Below, piece by piece: positions 49,001 through 57,581 of a DNA stretch of 64,000 nt. This stretch comes from a virus. Every line of letters starts with the position of its first letter. Position 1 is the stretch's first letter. The stretch lies in IMG/VR virus record IMGVR_UViG_3300012931_000759, positions 124,001 through 188,000 of that record, one strand, 5' to 3'. The position numbers and the translations under genes were made by a program. The notes beneath the pieces are model-generated. The model did no database searches and was not told the origin of the DNA. It saw nothing but the letters and a program-made list of their open reading frames with translations.

Positions 49001-49980
49001 CCCTCGAGCACCGTTTCGGGCCGGACAGGCGCTTTATGGTCATCCGTTTCACTCGCTTCGGGGAGCAGGATGCCGACGACGGTGAACTTGACGAGAAAAA
49101 GCGCGGCGAGATCCTGATCGACAAGGATGGGATCGAACTCACGCGCGGGCAGATCTACGACCACTACGCCAAACCAGCGATCCGCAAACAGATCATGTCC
49201 CGCATCAAAGGCAAGCCTGTGCTAGTCTATCTTGGTGTGGGCAAGAACGAGAAGATCTTGAAGCGCAACCATGACAGTAAACCCATCGTCATTTCCAGCG
49301 ATGACCCAAAAGGGGATGGAGACAGTGGAAATTACTGGTACTGGGTCAAACGTCGGCTATTGGCTATTCATCAAGTGTTCGGTACGAAAACAGGTATTGG
49401 TTTTGTCGACCTGGATCTACATGGCGGATACCCACTCGATAAGAGCAAGGAGTACGCTAGGAAGGCAGTTGCGGCCATCAAGGAAAAGTATGGCGTTCAG
49501 CCGAAGGTCTACCAGAGTGGCGGCACTGGGCTCCATGTGGAGTTTGAGCTTGGCAAGGAGGTTGGTATCGACGGCCTGCGCAAGGAGTTGCGTGAGCTGC
49601 TCGACAAACTGAACGAGGATTTCGAGGGCGCGACGACCGGCCTTGTGAAGGGAAAAGGTATGCGGACGGATGTGAGTACACTTCACAACAAGGGCAGCCT
49701 ACGTGTGCCTGGTTCATTGGGTGAAACTTGGGGCAAGATGAAAAAGTCTTTGTCCCAATCGACCGATGACGATTATCAGAATGGGCAATTTGGTGGCAAA
49801 TATTCGGACACTGGCCCATTTGGCGATGGTGGTTCTATTGTGCCTATGCCCTATCAGTCTTCGGCTCCCGAACAGGTCGGAGCTGCGACGGCCTCTGAGA
49901 GAATCAAGTTATTCCGAATTGTTGCGCAGCAGTACGATGATGAAGTGAAGCCTGGAACAATAGCTCCTGGAAAATTTTGA
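46084..49980 (+). CDS. 1298-aa fusion: ATP-dependent DNA ligase, lysozyme-like, ASCH-like and LigD-type polymerase domains
   Basis: Tag L-S-R-R-A at 6-10. Residues 12-325: DNA ligase with motif I EHKYDGWK (K45 nucleophile), motif III LHIYDILWL, motif IV GEGIVLK and motif V WKYKGG. Residues 378-445: lysozyme/transglycosylase-like, E389 in KLESNGRTD and GTSFGPTQI. A long unassigned middle (450-885). Tag P-P-L-S-K-L-A at 891-897, followed by an ASCH-like domain (FPGQYAEDIKSGKMERTIRPGD, 901-1000, by key residues) and a LigD-type primase-polymerase (1015-1225; D1109, D1111, SGGTGLH at 1145-1151, R1207). It seals and fills DNA ends; the lysozyme part may act on the cell wall. Fusion of these in one frame is very unusual. 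Confidence 0.85.
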   Translation: MAWPSLSRRASPGISPVALMRLTEIDDPDELLKKFNRDDIIVEHKYDGWKAQIIKDGEKVRIFSRRGEEVTGNFPAIAKEMVGLPDGTLVEGELVYWDKGKQDVTKVTSLAGSSVDKALEKVKGLPGKMKLHIYDILWLKGKNVADRPFSERRKLLESAVKTSDTVLLTKQYPFAKWQNAMNTAVGQGGEGIVLKLKGTKYQYKPKGESEPKPKDTMWKYKGGAGKHDSDDYVVYGTTKSKTGKLMAQFGQYYKGKLYAISEIDNFSAENEAEIEKRLKKGPFVIEIGFQERVPGGLRHQKFLRFRDDKKPKDATMHEFHAEHIGEFEPAKMERKAMFALAGTPDLAKLVTTLERAVGKTDPMKTGPTRIGDVGGVDGDKLFQLVSKLESNGRTDVVGDAGTSFGPTQIHGPYLLARLAGMSGAQAATGLSPDEMRKLSSSWLDTLRQLRGARVWKEVPVDQDEARRLPRIKRLEKTFIRRPDMVIEQRDGRYVGRILDLDALRSLGFDVDSQIFRNALRRIYAEYITDNVALSGLAQAHLGSLAPEAFYKFKRQFNPAGIRKNKPLASLLERASTSDLTSRIAAVVRMVEKSGYDTTAPGAFSIPQLVFIANGSGIGRVQQFLMDRKPFAPGNLHYLQSPRFKAAMSAFVKNDPDLRGMATQLLAGLPSGDGIAGFKGEVAARIAALLGADSEEISRSDAVRMLTFADGHPDRGRGRYPRWNPALQAREIMNLVDRWLNYENIRPIDLKAVGVTLIRVDREQDPPKLVLWIMGDIQALQRLLPRKMWGMPVVLHSDIPRATTELPAVTEFEEEPTLVDVESRMPTKLFQEYSDLLVRVRAELKRTHRHVPEDQLRRTVFLHIAEELGYDLGELERTLGEHAWLRFSHWQPPLSKLAMGNRGVLAFPGQYAEDIKSGKMERTIRPGDMPVEPEEVVDAITYSGGPICRIKILLKEIMSLPRLAKAFGKHVARSLEHRFGPDRRFMVIRFTRFGEQDADDGELDEKKRGEILIDKDGIELTRGQIYDHYAKPAIRKQIMSRIKGKPVLVYLGVGKNEKILKRNHDSKPIVISSDDPKGDGDSGNYWYWVKRRLLAIHQVFGTKTGIGFVDLDLHGGYPLDKSKEYARKAVAAIKEKYGVQPKVYQSGGTGLHVEFELGKEVGIDGLRKELRELLDKLNEDFEGATTGLVKGKGMRTDVSTLHNKGSLRVPGSLGETWGKMKKSLSQSTDDDYQNGQFGGKYSDTGPFGDGGSIVPMPYQSSAPEQVGAATASERIKLFRIVAQQYDDEVKPGTIAPGKF

Positions 49981-50034
49981 ATATCAGTTTGTGTAAATAT
50001 TTGAGATCGCTCAACATTATGGAGTGTGGTGCTG

Positions 50035-53000
50035 ATGGTCAGCCTTCGTAGACGAATCCTCATGCTGGTGGCCCCGAAAGGGTTCTTTGAACCCGAATAT
50101 TCGGCATCACGTGCCGTGTTTGCCGATAGGGGCATCGATGTGGCCGTGGCCACGGCCGGTAAGTCGGCTGTGAGTGCGCAGGGCACAACCATCAGGGTCG
50201 ACCTTGACGTAGCGGACGCTGACGCAAAGGACTTCGACGCACTGTTTGTGGTCGGCGGCAAAGGTATGATCGAGTTTTCGGACGACAAGGCCGCTAAGCG
50301 CATCCTGCGCAAGTTTGTGCGCGTCGGCAAGCCGGTAGCCATGATCTGTCACGCCCCGCTCTTGGCGGCAAAGGCGAAGGTTGCTGCCGGTCGGCAGATG
50401 ACCGGATGGCCAGAGATCCGTCCCGATATGGTGGCCTCCGGAGCCAAGTGGACCGGCATGCCGGTGGAGCGGGACGGCGATCTGTTTACAGCCGTGGGAC
50501 CGGAGGATGCCGAATCCCTCGCCGACATCCTGGTCCGGCGGATGGATGGTGCCCCGACGCTCTCCGAGGCAATGTTAGATGACAACGCCGCCATGCGCAA
50601 ATTGGCGCGCCTGTGGCGCGCCGCAGCAAGGCTCGACAAGCCGATGACGGACGAGGAGGCCGAGCGCTGGTTGACGGAGTTTGAGCGCAGGGACGAGGGC
50701 GAGGAGGAGCCACCTTCTGAACCTACCACTCCCAAGCCGGTTCTAGCACCCGCGCCGAAATCGGTCCCGGCGCTCGCCGCCAAACCCAAACCTGAACCAG
50801 AGTTTACGCCCGACCCAGAGAGGCGCGATCAGATCACACATAAGCCGAAAAACGAATGGAATATTGTGGTGGAGCTTCGGCCACCCCGCACAGACGGCGG
50901 CTGGCCGGAACTTCCCGAGACCCCTCCAGTCGGATTCCCGTTCCCAGCTGAGGCGCTGAAGGACAGCCCTTCCATCAGGGCGCTATTCCAGAAGCCTGAG
51001 ACCTGGCGCGCACTCAAAGAGATTGCCGCCAATCCCAACAAGAGTGGTACAATACAGTCATACCTCGTGCCGACGCTAGTGCTCGTTATCGGCAAGGCCT
51101 GGTGGGAGATCAACAAGCGTCGCAAGCAGCTCGGCAACGCGCCGTTCGGCCTTTTCTCGTCCGACGAGTACAAGACCATACAGGACGCCAATGTCCCCAT
51201 GGAGGAGACGCAGATTGGACGGGCCTTCATTGCGCTGATCAACTGGCAGGTTACCAAGATACTCCAGTTCTACCTCGCCACCGGCAAGATCGAGAATGCT
51301 CGGCTGGATGGCTATATCTATGACGCCCTGAACAAGCACATGGTGAACGATGCGGGCAAGCGGCACGGATTCGAACCCAAGCGCCAGCCCGCCTGTGCCT
51401 ACTGTCGCAGCAAGCGCGTCATAGAGACGACGCCTCCGTTCCTTTCGCAGATCGGGACGCACACTGTCCAGGAAAGGAATCTGACGCGAAGCCGTCCCCT
51501 GTTCAAGTGCCCAACCTGCGAGGATCTGATCGAGACCAAGGAACAGGAGCTTCGCCTGAAGGAACAGGGTGTCCGCAACGCGGAAGAGAGTTTGCGCGAT
51601 ATAGCCAAGAATGTCCGGAACACCAAGGACAATCTGACCAAGGATCCGGACAGTGCCGAGCTGAAGCAGCGCCTGGTGAACTATGAGGCTATGTTGGCCA
51701 GCTACCGCCCACAGGTAGAGGAACTTGCCAAGGAGCGCAACACCCTGAAGGGCGAGATCCAGAACAGGCGCAATATGATAGGCGTGCCTTATTCGCATCT
51801 CTCTTGTATTAACGAGGCCTGCCCAGGCGCCGCTATACCCCTCACGTTCGTGGACTGGGACAACTCTTTCTGGAAGACGCCTGCTGGAGATGTGGCCAGG
51901 CGTGACCTAGCCAGCTTCTACCACATCGAGAAGAGTCCCGAAGGTCAGAAGGCTGAGGATGCGCCACAGGAAAGCGTTCAGCCTACATCTGAGCGCGCCG
52001 GGAAAAAACCGCCCCCGTGGATGTGGCACATTCCGTTCCGCTGCCCGTTTGATGGGCTTGTTTTCACGCCGCATGAGGCATTCGGGAAGGGGCGTGTCGG
52101 CGAGGACGGGACAAGACTTGGTGGCTTGTTTGTTAACCCGCCTCGCGCCACTAGGTGGTGGAAGCCGATGTCTCTCGAGCAGCAGCGGATGCCCGATGAC
52201 GAGGGCCAGAAGCAGCGCATCGAGGAGATCCGGTCGTTGACCGGTATCGAAACCACCACGGACTCGCCGGATTTCCTGCGCTCTCAGGAGATGAAACAGG
52301 AGAACGCCTGGCTGGCGGACCGCCTGCGCGAGGATATCCTCCGGCAGAGGGAAAATTTTATGAAAGAGCGCGGAACGCTTGAGGGCCATCGCGAGGTCAA
52401 GCTCCGCAGGACTATGTTCGACGCTTTGCTTGAATGGGCATATCTACATCCCATACATCTTGTGGCATTCTATAGCGCGCGTTCCCAGGCTACACAGAAG
52501 CCGCAGACGCACGTGCCAGTCGGCACCGAGCCAGTTGTGGACGGAAAGAGTGGGGAAGTCAAGGAGCATCTCGACGAAAAGAACATTAAGATGTCCCCAA
52601 AGCAGGCCGAGCGGATCATCTCCGCAATCATACAGGTGTGGTTCGAGAAGATGCTGGCCGAGAAGGATGGGCTGACCATCCTCAAAGGTAGGCCGGGCAA
52701 AGGGCGTTCAGGCAAGCTCACGGGACAGGGCAACTACCTGGCCATCAAGGAAGTCGACGGCGTAGAGCCGGACGGCTTTTTTGTCACGACGGTACAGCGA
52801 GCGTTGGACGGGCAGCTCGAAGCGCTTTGTAATCTCCGCACAACCAGCCCTAAGACTCGCGGGGCCGGATACTACCCCGCTCCATGGATGGCGCTTGTAC
52901 AGGGTATCTGGGACTACGACGGCCCAGCCGAGCGAATGGGTATCTCTATGCCCCTCGTGGAGGGGCAGAAGCTGGTCGCGGGCAAGAGAAGCCATCTCCA

Positions 53001-55344
53001 CGAAATGGAGACCCACAACAGCCATGGCATCCGATTCGACCCCGAAACGACGCTGAAGGAGGGGGATCGCATTGTTGTGAAGGCCCTGCTGATGCCGCGT
53101 AACTCCTCCTGGCCTCCCAATAAGTTCGTTAGCCATATCCGGCAAGGTCTGAAGTGGGACATCGGCGATGCCAAGGTCTACTACTCGGCGCTGCGCCGCC
53201 GCCAGAAACCTAAACCCTCGGACGAGCAGGTTATGGCCTTCTGGACGAAAAAGATGCAAGAAGCCAACATGACCGAGAAACTTGAGAAGTTTTATGAGAC
53301 GGTATACGACAGGCTGCGCCACAAGGAGGACCTCTCGGCTTTCGAGATAAGGCTGTTGGAGCAGTTTGAGCAAGCCAAGGAACAGGAGGCGTCCGACACC
53401 ATGGTTTCCGAAGCCAAGGATCCCCTCGCAAAATACCAGGGCAAGCGCGAATTCGACAAGACCACGGAGCCGAAAGGTAAGGAGTCGGAGGGTGGGAACA
53501 GGTACCGCTTTGTCATCCAACTACACCATGCCAAGAAAGCGGGTGACCATTACGATTTACGCCTAGAGAACGACGAGGGCGCATTGTCGTCGTGGAGTAT
53601 CCCGAAGCACCGGCTACCCAAGGGCAAGGAGAAGTTGCTCGCTGTCAGGACCGAAGACCATCCGGTCGAATACCTGAAGTTCAAGGGCGAAATCCCGGCG
53701 GGCGAGTATGGGGTCGGCACGATGGAGATCCACGACTCGGGAACCTACGAGGAGATCGAGGCCGGCAAGACCAAGATCGTCTTCTGCTTGAAGGGAAAGA
53801 AGGAGAAGGGGGCCTACAAGTTATTCCGGGCAGGCGAGGGAAACAAATGGATGGTGATGGAACATACAGAAAATAAACAGGAAAAGAAAGAGGCAGCCTG
53901 TGGCTCGAGTGTAACTCTATTCTCCAAACGAATTGGCAGTGTTCCGTTGTCAAAGATGGCGGCGCACAGTGGTGCGATGTTGGCTCTCATGGCTCCGTCG
54001 GCCATTGCCAGGAAGATGCGCAAGGCCAAGATGGTAGAGGACGAAGATCTGTCTGATACCCTTCACATGACTCTGTTGTACCTCGGGAAAGCTGCTGACC
54101 TCAGCAAAGAGACGCTGGAAGCAGTCCGGAAGGCGGCAGAGAAGGTGTGCGAGCGGCACGACCCGCTAAAGATGGGTGTTTCGGGTGCCGGGACATTCAC
54201 TCCGGAAGAAGATGGCACTCCGGTATACGTGGTACCTAATGCGAAGGGATTGAGCGCTCTACAGGCCGACCTGGAGAATGTTATCGGCAGCATCGTCGAC
54301 CTGCCCTCTGAGCACGGCTGGGTTCCGCATATGACTGTATGCTACTGCCGCGACGGGAAACCGGAACTCCCAGACCTGACGGAGAAACTGGAGTGGACCG
54401 CTGATAAGGTGCGTCTACAGGCTGGTGACGAGAAGATCGCGGACATTCCCATTGGCCGCAGGAAAAAGGGTGGAAGCGAGCTTCCGCTGTCCAGGCGGGC
54501 TGCGCTGGAGCGGTTGCCGATAGCCGCTGATCCTGTAATGTGGACGGATGAACAGTTGGTGGAAGCCGTCCGTCGACCGGAACTGTTCGGAAACGACAAA
54601 GATCGGTATCGGGCAGCAGTCGAACAGTTGGCCAAACGCGGTCTGGTGAAAAAGGTGGAGCCAACAGACATCGGCGAATGGCGTGAGCGCGGTTGGTGGC
54701 TACTAATGTGGGCGGGGATCCCACTCGCTTTCTACAACAACGATGCTGCTGCCAGTATGGCTAAACGGCTGCTCGCAGAGGATTTCGCCAAGGACGGCAC
54801 GCAGCCTATTGCTGCGCGTAAGTTTGATCCGATCCATTCCCGTCTGCGTTGGCAACTCGACGAGGTCATGGATCTGGGCCCGGCCGAGGACTACGAGGAG
54901 GCTGATCACCGGCGCGGTAGGGCAGGAACGGCCGTGGATGAACTGGTTACGCATCCTATGTACGCAAAACGGCGCAGGGAATTCGCCGAGAAGGCATTGA
55001 ACATCGCCAAGGCTCCCGCTGGTTTCAGACCGTTCAAAGAGTCGGTTCCCTCAGGTGCGCGACCAACCGAAACTAACGCTGACGCAGCTGAGGCTCGCAT
55101 CACGGACATGCGGTTCGGTAACACCCTGCCGGAGTTTACTGGACCGCTGGTGGATTCCCAGGAGGCTGCGAAGGACGCCGGTGACGAACTGGTCGAGGAC
55201 ACCGCCAAGAGACTTGCCAAGCGGCTGGAGGCCGAGCGGGCCGGTCTAGATCCTGAAAAACTGGCGGACGACGATGCGCTGGAACTAGCCCTGATCGAGC
55301 CGGACGAGGTTCCGCTCTCGAAGCGGACGGAAACATACCAATAA
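50035..55344 (+). CDS. 1769-aa fusion: DJ-1/PfpI, paralogue of the 10.4-kb protein, LigD 3'-phosphoesterase, 2H phosphoesterase
   Basis: Start ATG 50035 with GGAG 10 bases upstream. Residues 1-172: DJ-1/PfpI fold with nucleophile C105 in MICHAPLL. A Pro-rich linker follows. Residues 275-1060: paralogue of the 673-aa protein with two zinc pairs. Residues 1132-1278: LigD-type 3'-phosphoesterase (QLHHAKKAGDHYDLRLE; IPAGEYGVGTMEIHDSG). Tags L-F-S-K-R and P-L-S-K-M at 1295-1308. Residues 1311-1475: 2H phosphoesterase with H-M-T at 1344-1346 and 1432-1434. Tag P-L-S-R-R at 1484-1488, a helical tail domain, and tag P-L-S-K-R at 1760-1764 near the C-terminus. A multi-enzyme polypeptide, likely processed. 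Confidence 0.85.
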   Translation: MVSLRRRILMLVAPKGFFEPEYSASRAVFADRGIDVAVATAGKSAVSAQGTTIRVDLDVADADAKDFDALFVVGGKGMIEFSDDKAAKRILRKFVRVGKPVAMICHAPLLAAKAKVAAGRQMTGWPEIRPDMVASGAKWTGMPVERDGDLFTAVGPEDAESLADILVRRMDGAPTLSEAMLDDNAAMRKLARLWRAAARLDKPMTDEEAERWLTEFERRDEGEEEPPSEPTTPKPVLAPAPKSVPALAAKPKPEPEFTPDPERRDQITHKPKNEWNIVVELRPPRTDGGWPELPETPPVGFPFPAEALKDSPSIRALFQKPETWRALKEIAANPNKSGTIQSYLVPTLVLVIGKAWWEINKRRKQLGNAPFGLFSSDEYKTIQDANVPMEETQIGRAFIALINWQVTKILQFYLATGKIENARLDGYIYDALNKHMVNDAGKRHGFEPKRQPACAYCRSKRVIETTPPFLSQIGTHTVQERNLTRSRPLFKCPTCEDLIETKEQELRLKEQGVRNAEESLRDIAKNVRNTKDNLTKDPDSAELKQRLVNYEAMLASYRPQVEELAKERNTLKGEIQNRRNMIGVPYSHLSCINEACPGAAIPLTFVDWDNSFWKTPAGDVARRDLASFYHIEKSPEGQKAEDAPQESVQPTSERAGKKPPPWMWHIPFRCPFDGLVFTPHEAFGKGRVGEDGTRLGGLFVNPPRATRWWKPMSLEQQRMPDDEGQKQRIEEIRSLTGIETTTDSPDFLRSQEMKQENAWLADRLREDILRQRENFMKERGTLEGHREVKLRRTMFDALLEWAYLHPIHLVAFYSARSQATQKPQTHVPVGTEPVVDGKSGEVKEHLDEKNIKMSPKQAERIISAIIQVWFEKMLAEKDGLTILKGRPGKGRSGKLTGQGNYLAIKEVDGVEPDGFFVTTVQRALDGQLEALCNLRTTSPKTRGAGYYPAPWMALVQGIWDYDGPAERMGISMPLVEGQKLVAGKRSHLHEMETHNSHGIRFDPETTLKEGDRIVVKALLMPRNSSWPPNKFVSHIRQGLKWDIGDAKVYYSALRRRQKPKPSDEQVMAFWTKKMQEANMTEKLEKFYETVYDRLRHKEDLSAFEIRLLEQFEQAKEQEASDTMVSEAKDPLAKYQGKREFDKTTEPKGKESEGGNRYRFVIQLHHAKKAGDHYDLRLENDEGALSSWSIPKHRLPKGKEKLLAVRTEDHPVEYLKFKGEIPAGEYGVGTMEIHDSGTYEEIEAGKTKIVFCLKGKKEKGAYKLFRAGEGNKWMVMEHTENKQEKKEAACGSSVTLFSKRIGSVPLSKMAAHSGAMLALMAPSAIARKMRKAKMVEDEDLSDTLHMTLLYLGKAADLSKETLEAVRKAAEKVCERHDPLKMGVSGAGTFTPEEDGTPVYVVPNAKGLSALQADLENVIGSIVDLPSEHGWVPHMTVCYCRDGKPELPDLTEKLEWTADKVRLQAGDEKIADIPIGRRKKGGSELPLSRRAALERLPIAADPVMWTDEQLVEAVRRPELFGNDKDRYRAAVEQLAKRGLVKKVEPTDIGEWRERGWWLLMWAGIPLAFYNNDAAASMAKRLLAEDFAKDGTQPIAARKFDPIHSRLRWQLDEVMDLGPAEDYEEADHRRGRAGTAVDELVTHPMYAKRRREFAEKALNIAKAPAGFRPFKESVPSGARPTETNADAAEARITDMRFGNTLPEFTGPLVDSQEAAKDAGDELVEDTAKRLAKRLEAERAGLDPEKLADDDALELALIEPDEVPLSKRTETYQ

Positions 55345-55370
55345 TCCCGTATCCGTAGGGGTGATCCAAC

Positions 55371-55664
55371 ATGGGCATGGCTGAGTACATCGCGAAGAAA
55401 TTTATGGGCGAAGAAATCTGGGTCGACTTGGACGACGAGGCGGAGACTGTCGTATACAGTGAAGTATGGGCAAAAAATCGCGAAATAATTCGAGGCATTG
55501 TACGCACAGTTGAAGAAGGAGTGCTAGAATTCGAGATTCCCACCGTTGGTGTGATCTATATTAACTGTGACTGTATCAAAGTGCTCTGGAAACCAGGAAT
55601 TGATTGGCGAAAGGCAACAAAAGGATCTTTCACCAATCGTCTCCTTAGTGCCAACAGGCGATAA
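55371..55664 (+). CDS. Small hypothetical protein (97 aa), AT-richer than neighbours
   Basis: 97 aa (a second in-frame ATG at 55377). Acidic N-terminal half (EEIWVDLDDEAETVVYSE) and beta-rich C-terminal half. AT-rich composition compared with the preceding fusion gene, shared with the adjacent homing endonuclease, which suggests it belongs to the transferred or co-converted stretch. No family recognised. Confidence 0.5.
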   Translation: MGMAEYIAKKFMGEEIWVDLDDEAETVVYSEVWAKNREIIRGIVRTVEEGVLEFEIPTVGVIYINCDCIKVLWKPGIDWRKATKGSFTNRLLSANRR

Positions 55665-55667
55665 CAA

Positions 55668-56864
55668 ATGTCAAAAAAGAAGGCAACTCCCGATAACAAT
55701 CTACAATCTGTCAATCCTGAATTGGCGAAAGAGTGGCATCCGACCAAGAATGGGAGTCTGAAGCCGACAGAGGTCTTGCCGTATAGCCAAAAGAAAGTCT
55801 GGTGGAGTTGTGTCAAAGGGCACGAATGGTCTGCCGAGATAGGAAGCCGTTCACAAGGGTACAAATGTCCATATTGTTGGGGAAGATTTGCTACGCCCGA
55901 GAACAATCTTGCGATTATACATCCGGAAGTGGCCACAGAATGGCATCCGATGAAAAATGGCACCTTGCGCCCAATCGATGTGACACCATTGTCGAGCAAA
56001 AGGGTGTGGTGGAAATGTACCAATGGGCATGAAAGATGCTCAACGGTAAAAAGTCGTGTGCGCGCTAATGGATGTCCGTGTAAAAAAGGCAGGTTGTTTT
56101 CCCAAGAACACAGTCTCGCCGCACTTTTCCCCAAAGTAGCGAAACAATGGCATCCAACCAAGAATGGCCGCTTGGCGCCCTGCGATGTTGGCCCCAGATC
56201 AAACAAAATTGTATGGTGGATATGTGAACAAGGACATGAATGGAAAACATTCGTATATACGCGGACAGATGGATGGGGGTGTAGGATTTGTAGTGGGCGA
56301 GTGGCAACTTCCGAACACAATCTAGAAATCGCATTTTCTGACATAGCATTACAGTGGTGTTTAGTAAAAAATGGTTCTCTGAAACCTTGCGATGTAACCC
56401 CGCATTCAGGCACAAAAGTGTGGTGGAAATGTATAAACGGGCATGAATGGGAAGCGGCTATCTGTAACAGGACAAGCACCAACAAGACAGGATGTCCATA
56501 TTGTTCCACACGCGTCTCCAAGGGTTGTGTGAAATGGCTTGACAGCATTGGGTTGCCGAACGATAGCCAGCATCGAGAAGTGATATTGAAAGCGGGCAAA
56601 CACTGGTACTGTGTTGATGGGTTTGATAAAGATATAAACACAGTATATGAATATCTTGGAGACTTTTGGCACGGCAATCCTAATAGGTTTAAACCAACTG
56701 GTGTAAATCCACAATGTAAAGAAACATACGGGTCATTGTTGTTAGGAACAGTAGACAAGTTGAATAATATTTACAACGGCGGCTTCAAAATTATATATAA
56801 GTGGGAAAGTGCCGCCAATCATCAGGTATACAAGCCTGGAGTGATAAGCGCATCGGCGCATTGA
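55668..56864 (+). CDS. Homing endonuclease with four zinc-ribbon repeats and a Vsr-like nuclease domain
   Basis: 398 aa. Four repeats at about 9-70, 79-138, 147-208 and 217-279, each with hPxxAxxWHPxKNG, a vWWxC segment, GHE and a CxxC pair, matching the DUF4379-type probable zinc-ribbon. The C-terminal domain has V-Y-E-Y-L-G-D-F-W-H-G (E328, D332, H335), the pattern of EDxHD/Vsr-like homing endonucleases. AT-rich and inserted between virion genes. The zinc repeats probably read the DNA target in a modular way. Confidence 0.88.
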   Translation: MSKKKATPDNNLQSVNPELAKEWHPTKNGSLKPTEVLPYSQKKVWWSCVKGHEWSAEIGSRSQGYKCPYCWGRFATPENNLAIIHPEVATEWHPMKNGTLRPIDVTPLSSKRVWWKCTNGHERCSTVKSRVRANGCPCKKGRLFSQEHSLAALFPKVAKQWHPTKNGRLAPCDVGPRSNKIVWWICEQGHEWKTFVYTRTDGWGCRICSGRVATSEHNLEIAFSDIALQWCLVKNGSLKPCDVTPHSGTKVWWKCINGHEWEAAICNRTSTNKTGCPYCSTRVSKGCVKWLDSIGLPNDSQHREVILKAGKHWYCVDGFDKDINTVYEYLGDFWHGNPNRFKPTGVNPQCKETYGSLLLGTVDKLNNIYNGGFKIIYKWESAANHQVYKPGVISASAH

Positions 56865-56873
56865 GGCGCATCC

Positions 56874-57581
56874 ATGGAGAAGCAGGCTAACATAGTCAAG
56901 ATCGCCTTCATCCGCAAAGTGAAAGGTAAGGGATGGTGCGTTTTTGCCCACCGCAAAACCAAAAGCGGAAAACGCCAGAATTTCGGATGCTACAAATCGA
57001 AGGCGGCCGCGAAAAAACGCCTTGGTCAGATCTATTTCTTCAAGGGTCGCGGAGCTTTGGATGGCATGATCGGCATTGCGGATGACTTGGATCGCAGGGG
57101 ACTTCTCCATTTCGCGGACGCCCTGATGGATAGTCTGGAGCAGATCGTGGCTGCCAGCCTAGGCGAGATATCTGAGCGCCCGGTCTCCGTGACCATCGGC
57201 AAGATCGCCTCACTGCTGGAGAAAAAGGGCGAGGCAGCGCTCGCAGAGCGGCTGGACAGTCTTCTGCCAGCCGTGCTGGATGTGGAGTGTGGCGGAGTTG
57301 ACTGCCCCGACTGCCCGGACATGGTGGTCGAGGCCGATCTCGGCCGCTGCGGCGGCATCACTAGGCAGGTGTCCGCCGACAAGCTGTATGCGATGGCGGC
57401 CCGCTGCCGCCAGATGTACCGCGAGGGCATGATAGACGAGAACAGCTTCGAATACAGGAAGTTCCGTGAGCTGCGCTATATGCTGCGCACTGGTTTCCTG
57501 TTCCCGCCCCCTGAGGGACAGGGCGTCCCAAAGGACGCCGCGAACTGGTGGGACCATTTCGAGAAGGAGGCGGGCGAATGA
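56874..57581 (+). CDS. Protein with KxGKxxGxYxSKxxAxxRLxQIxxFK domain and two helical-motif copies
   Basis: 235 aa. Residues 20-58 (WCVFAHRKTKSGKRQNFGCY through KKRLGQIYFFKG) form a small domain found in many phage proteins, probably a short beta-beta-alpha unit. The shared hairpin pattern occurs twice: 65-90 (MIGIADDLDRRGLLHFAD) and 108-133 (IGKIASLLEKKGEAALAE). A Cys pair (CPDCPD) and a Trp-rich end follow. A virion-associated adaptor is likely. It overlaps the next gene by ATGA. Confidence 0.6.
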   Translation: MEKQANIVKIAFIRKVKGKGWCVFAHRKTKSGKRQNFGCYKSKAAAKKRLGQIYFFKGRGALDGMIGIADDLDRRGLLHFADALMDSLEQIVAASLGEISERPVSVTIGKIASLLEKKGEAALAERLDSLLPAVLDVECGGVDCPDCPDMVVEADLGRCGGITRQVSADKLYAMAARCRQMYREGMIDENSFEYRKFRELRYMLRTGFLFPPPEGQGVPKDAANWWDHFEKEAGE

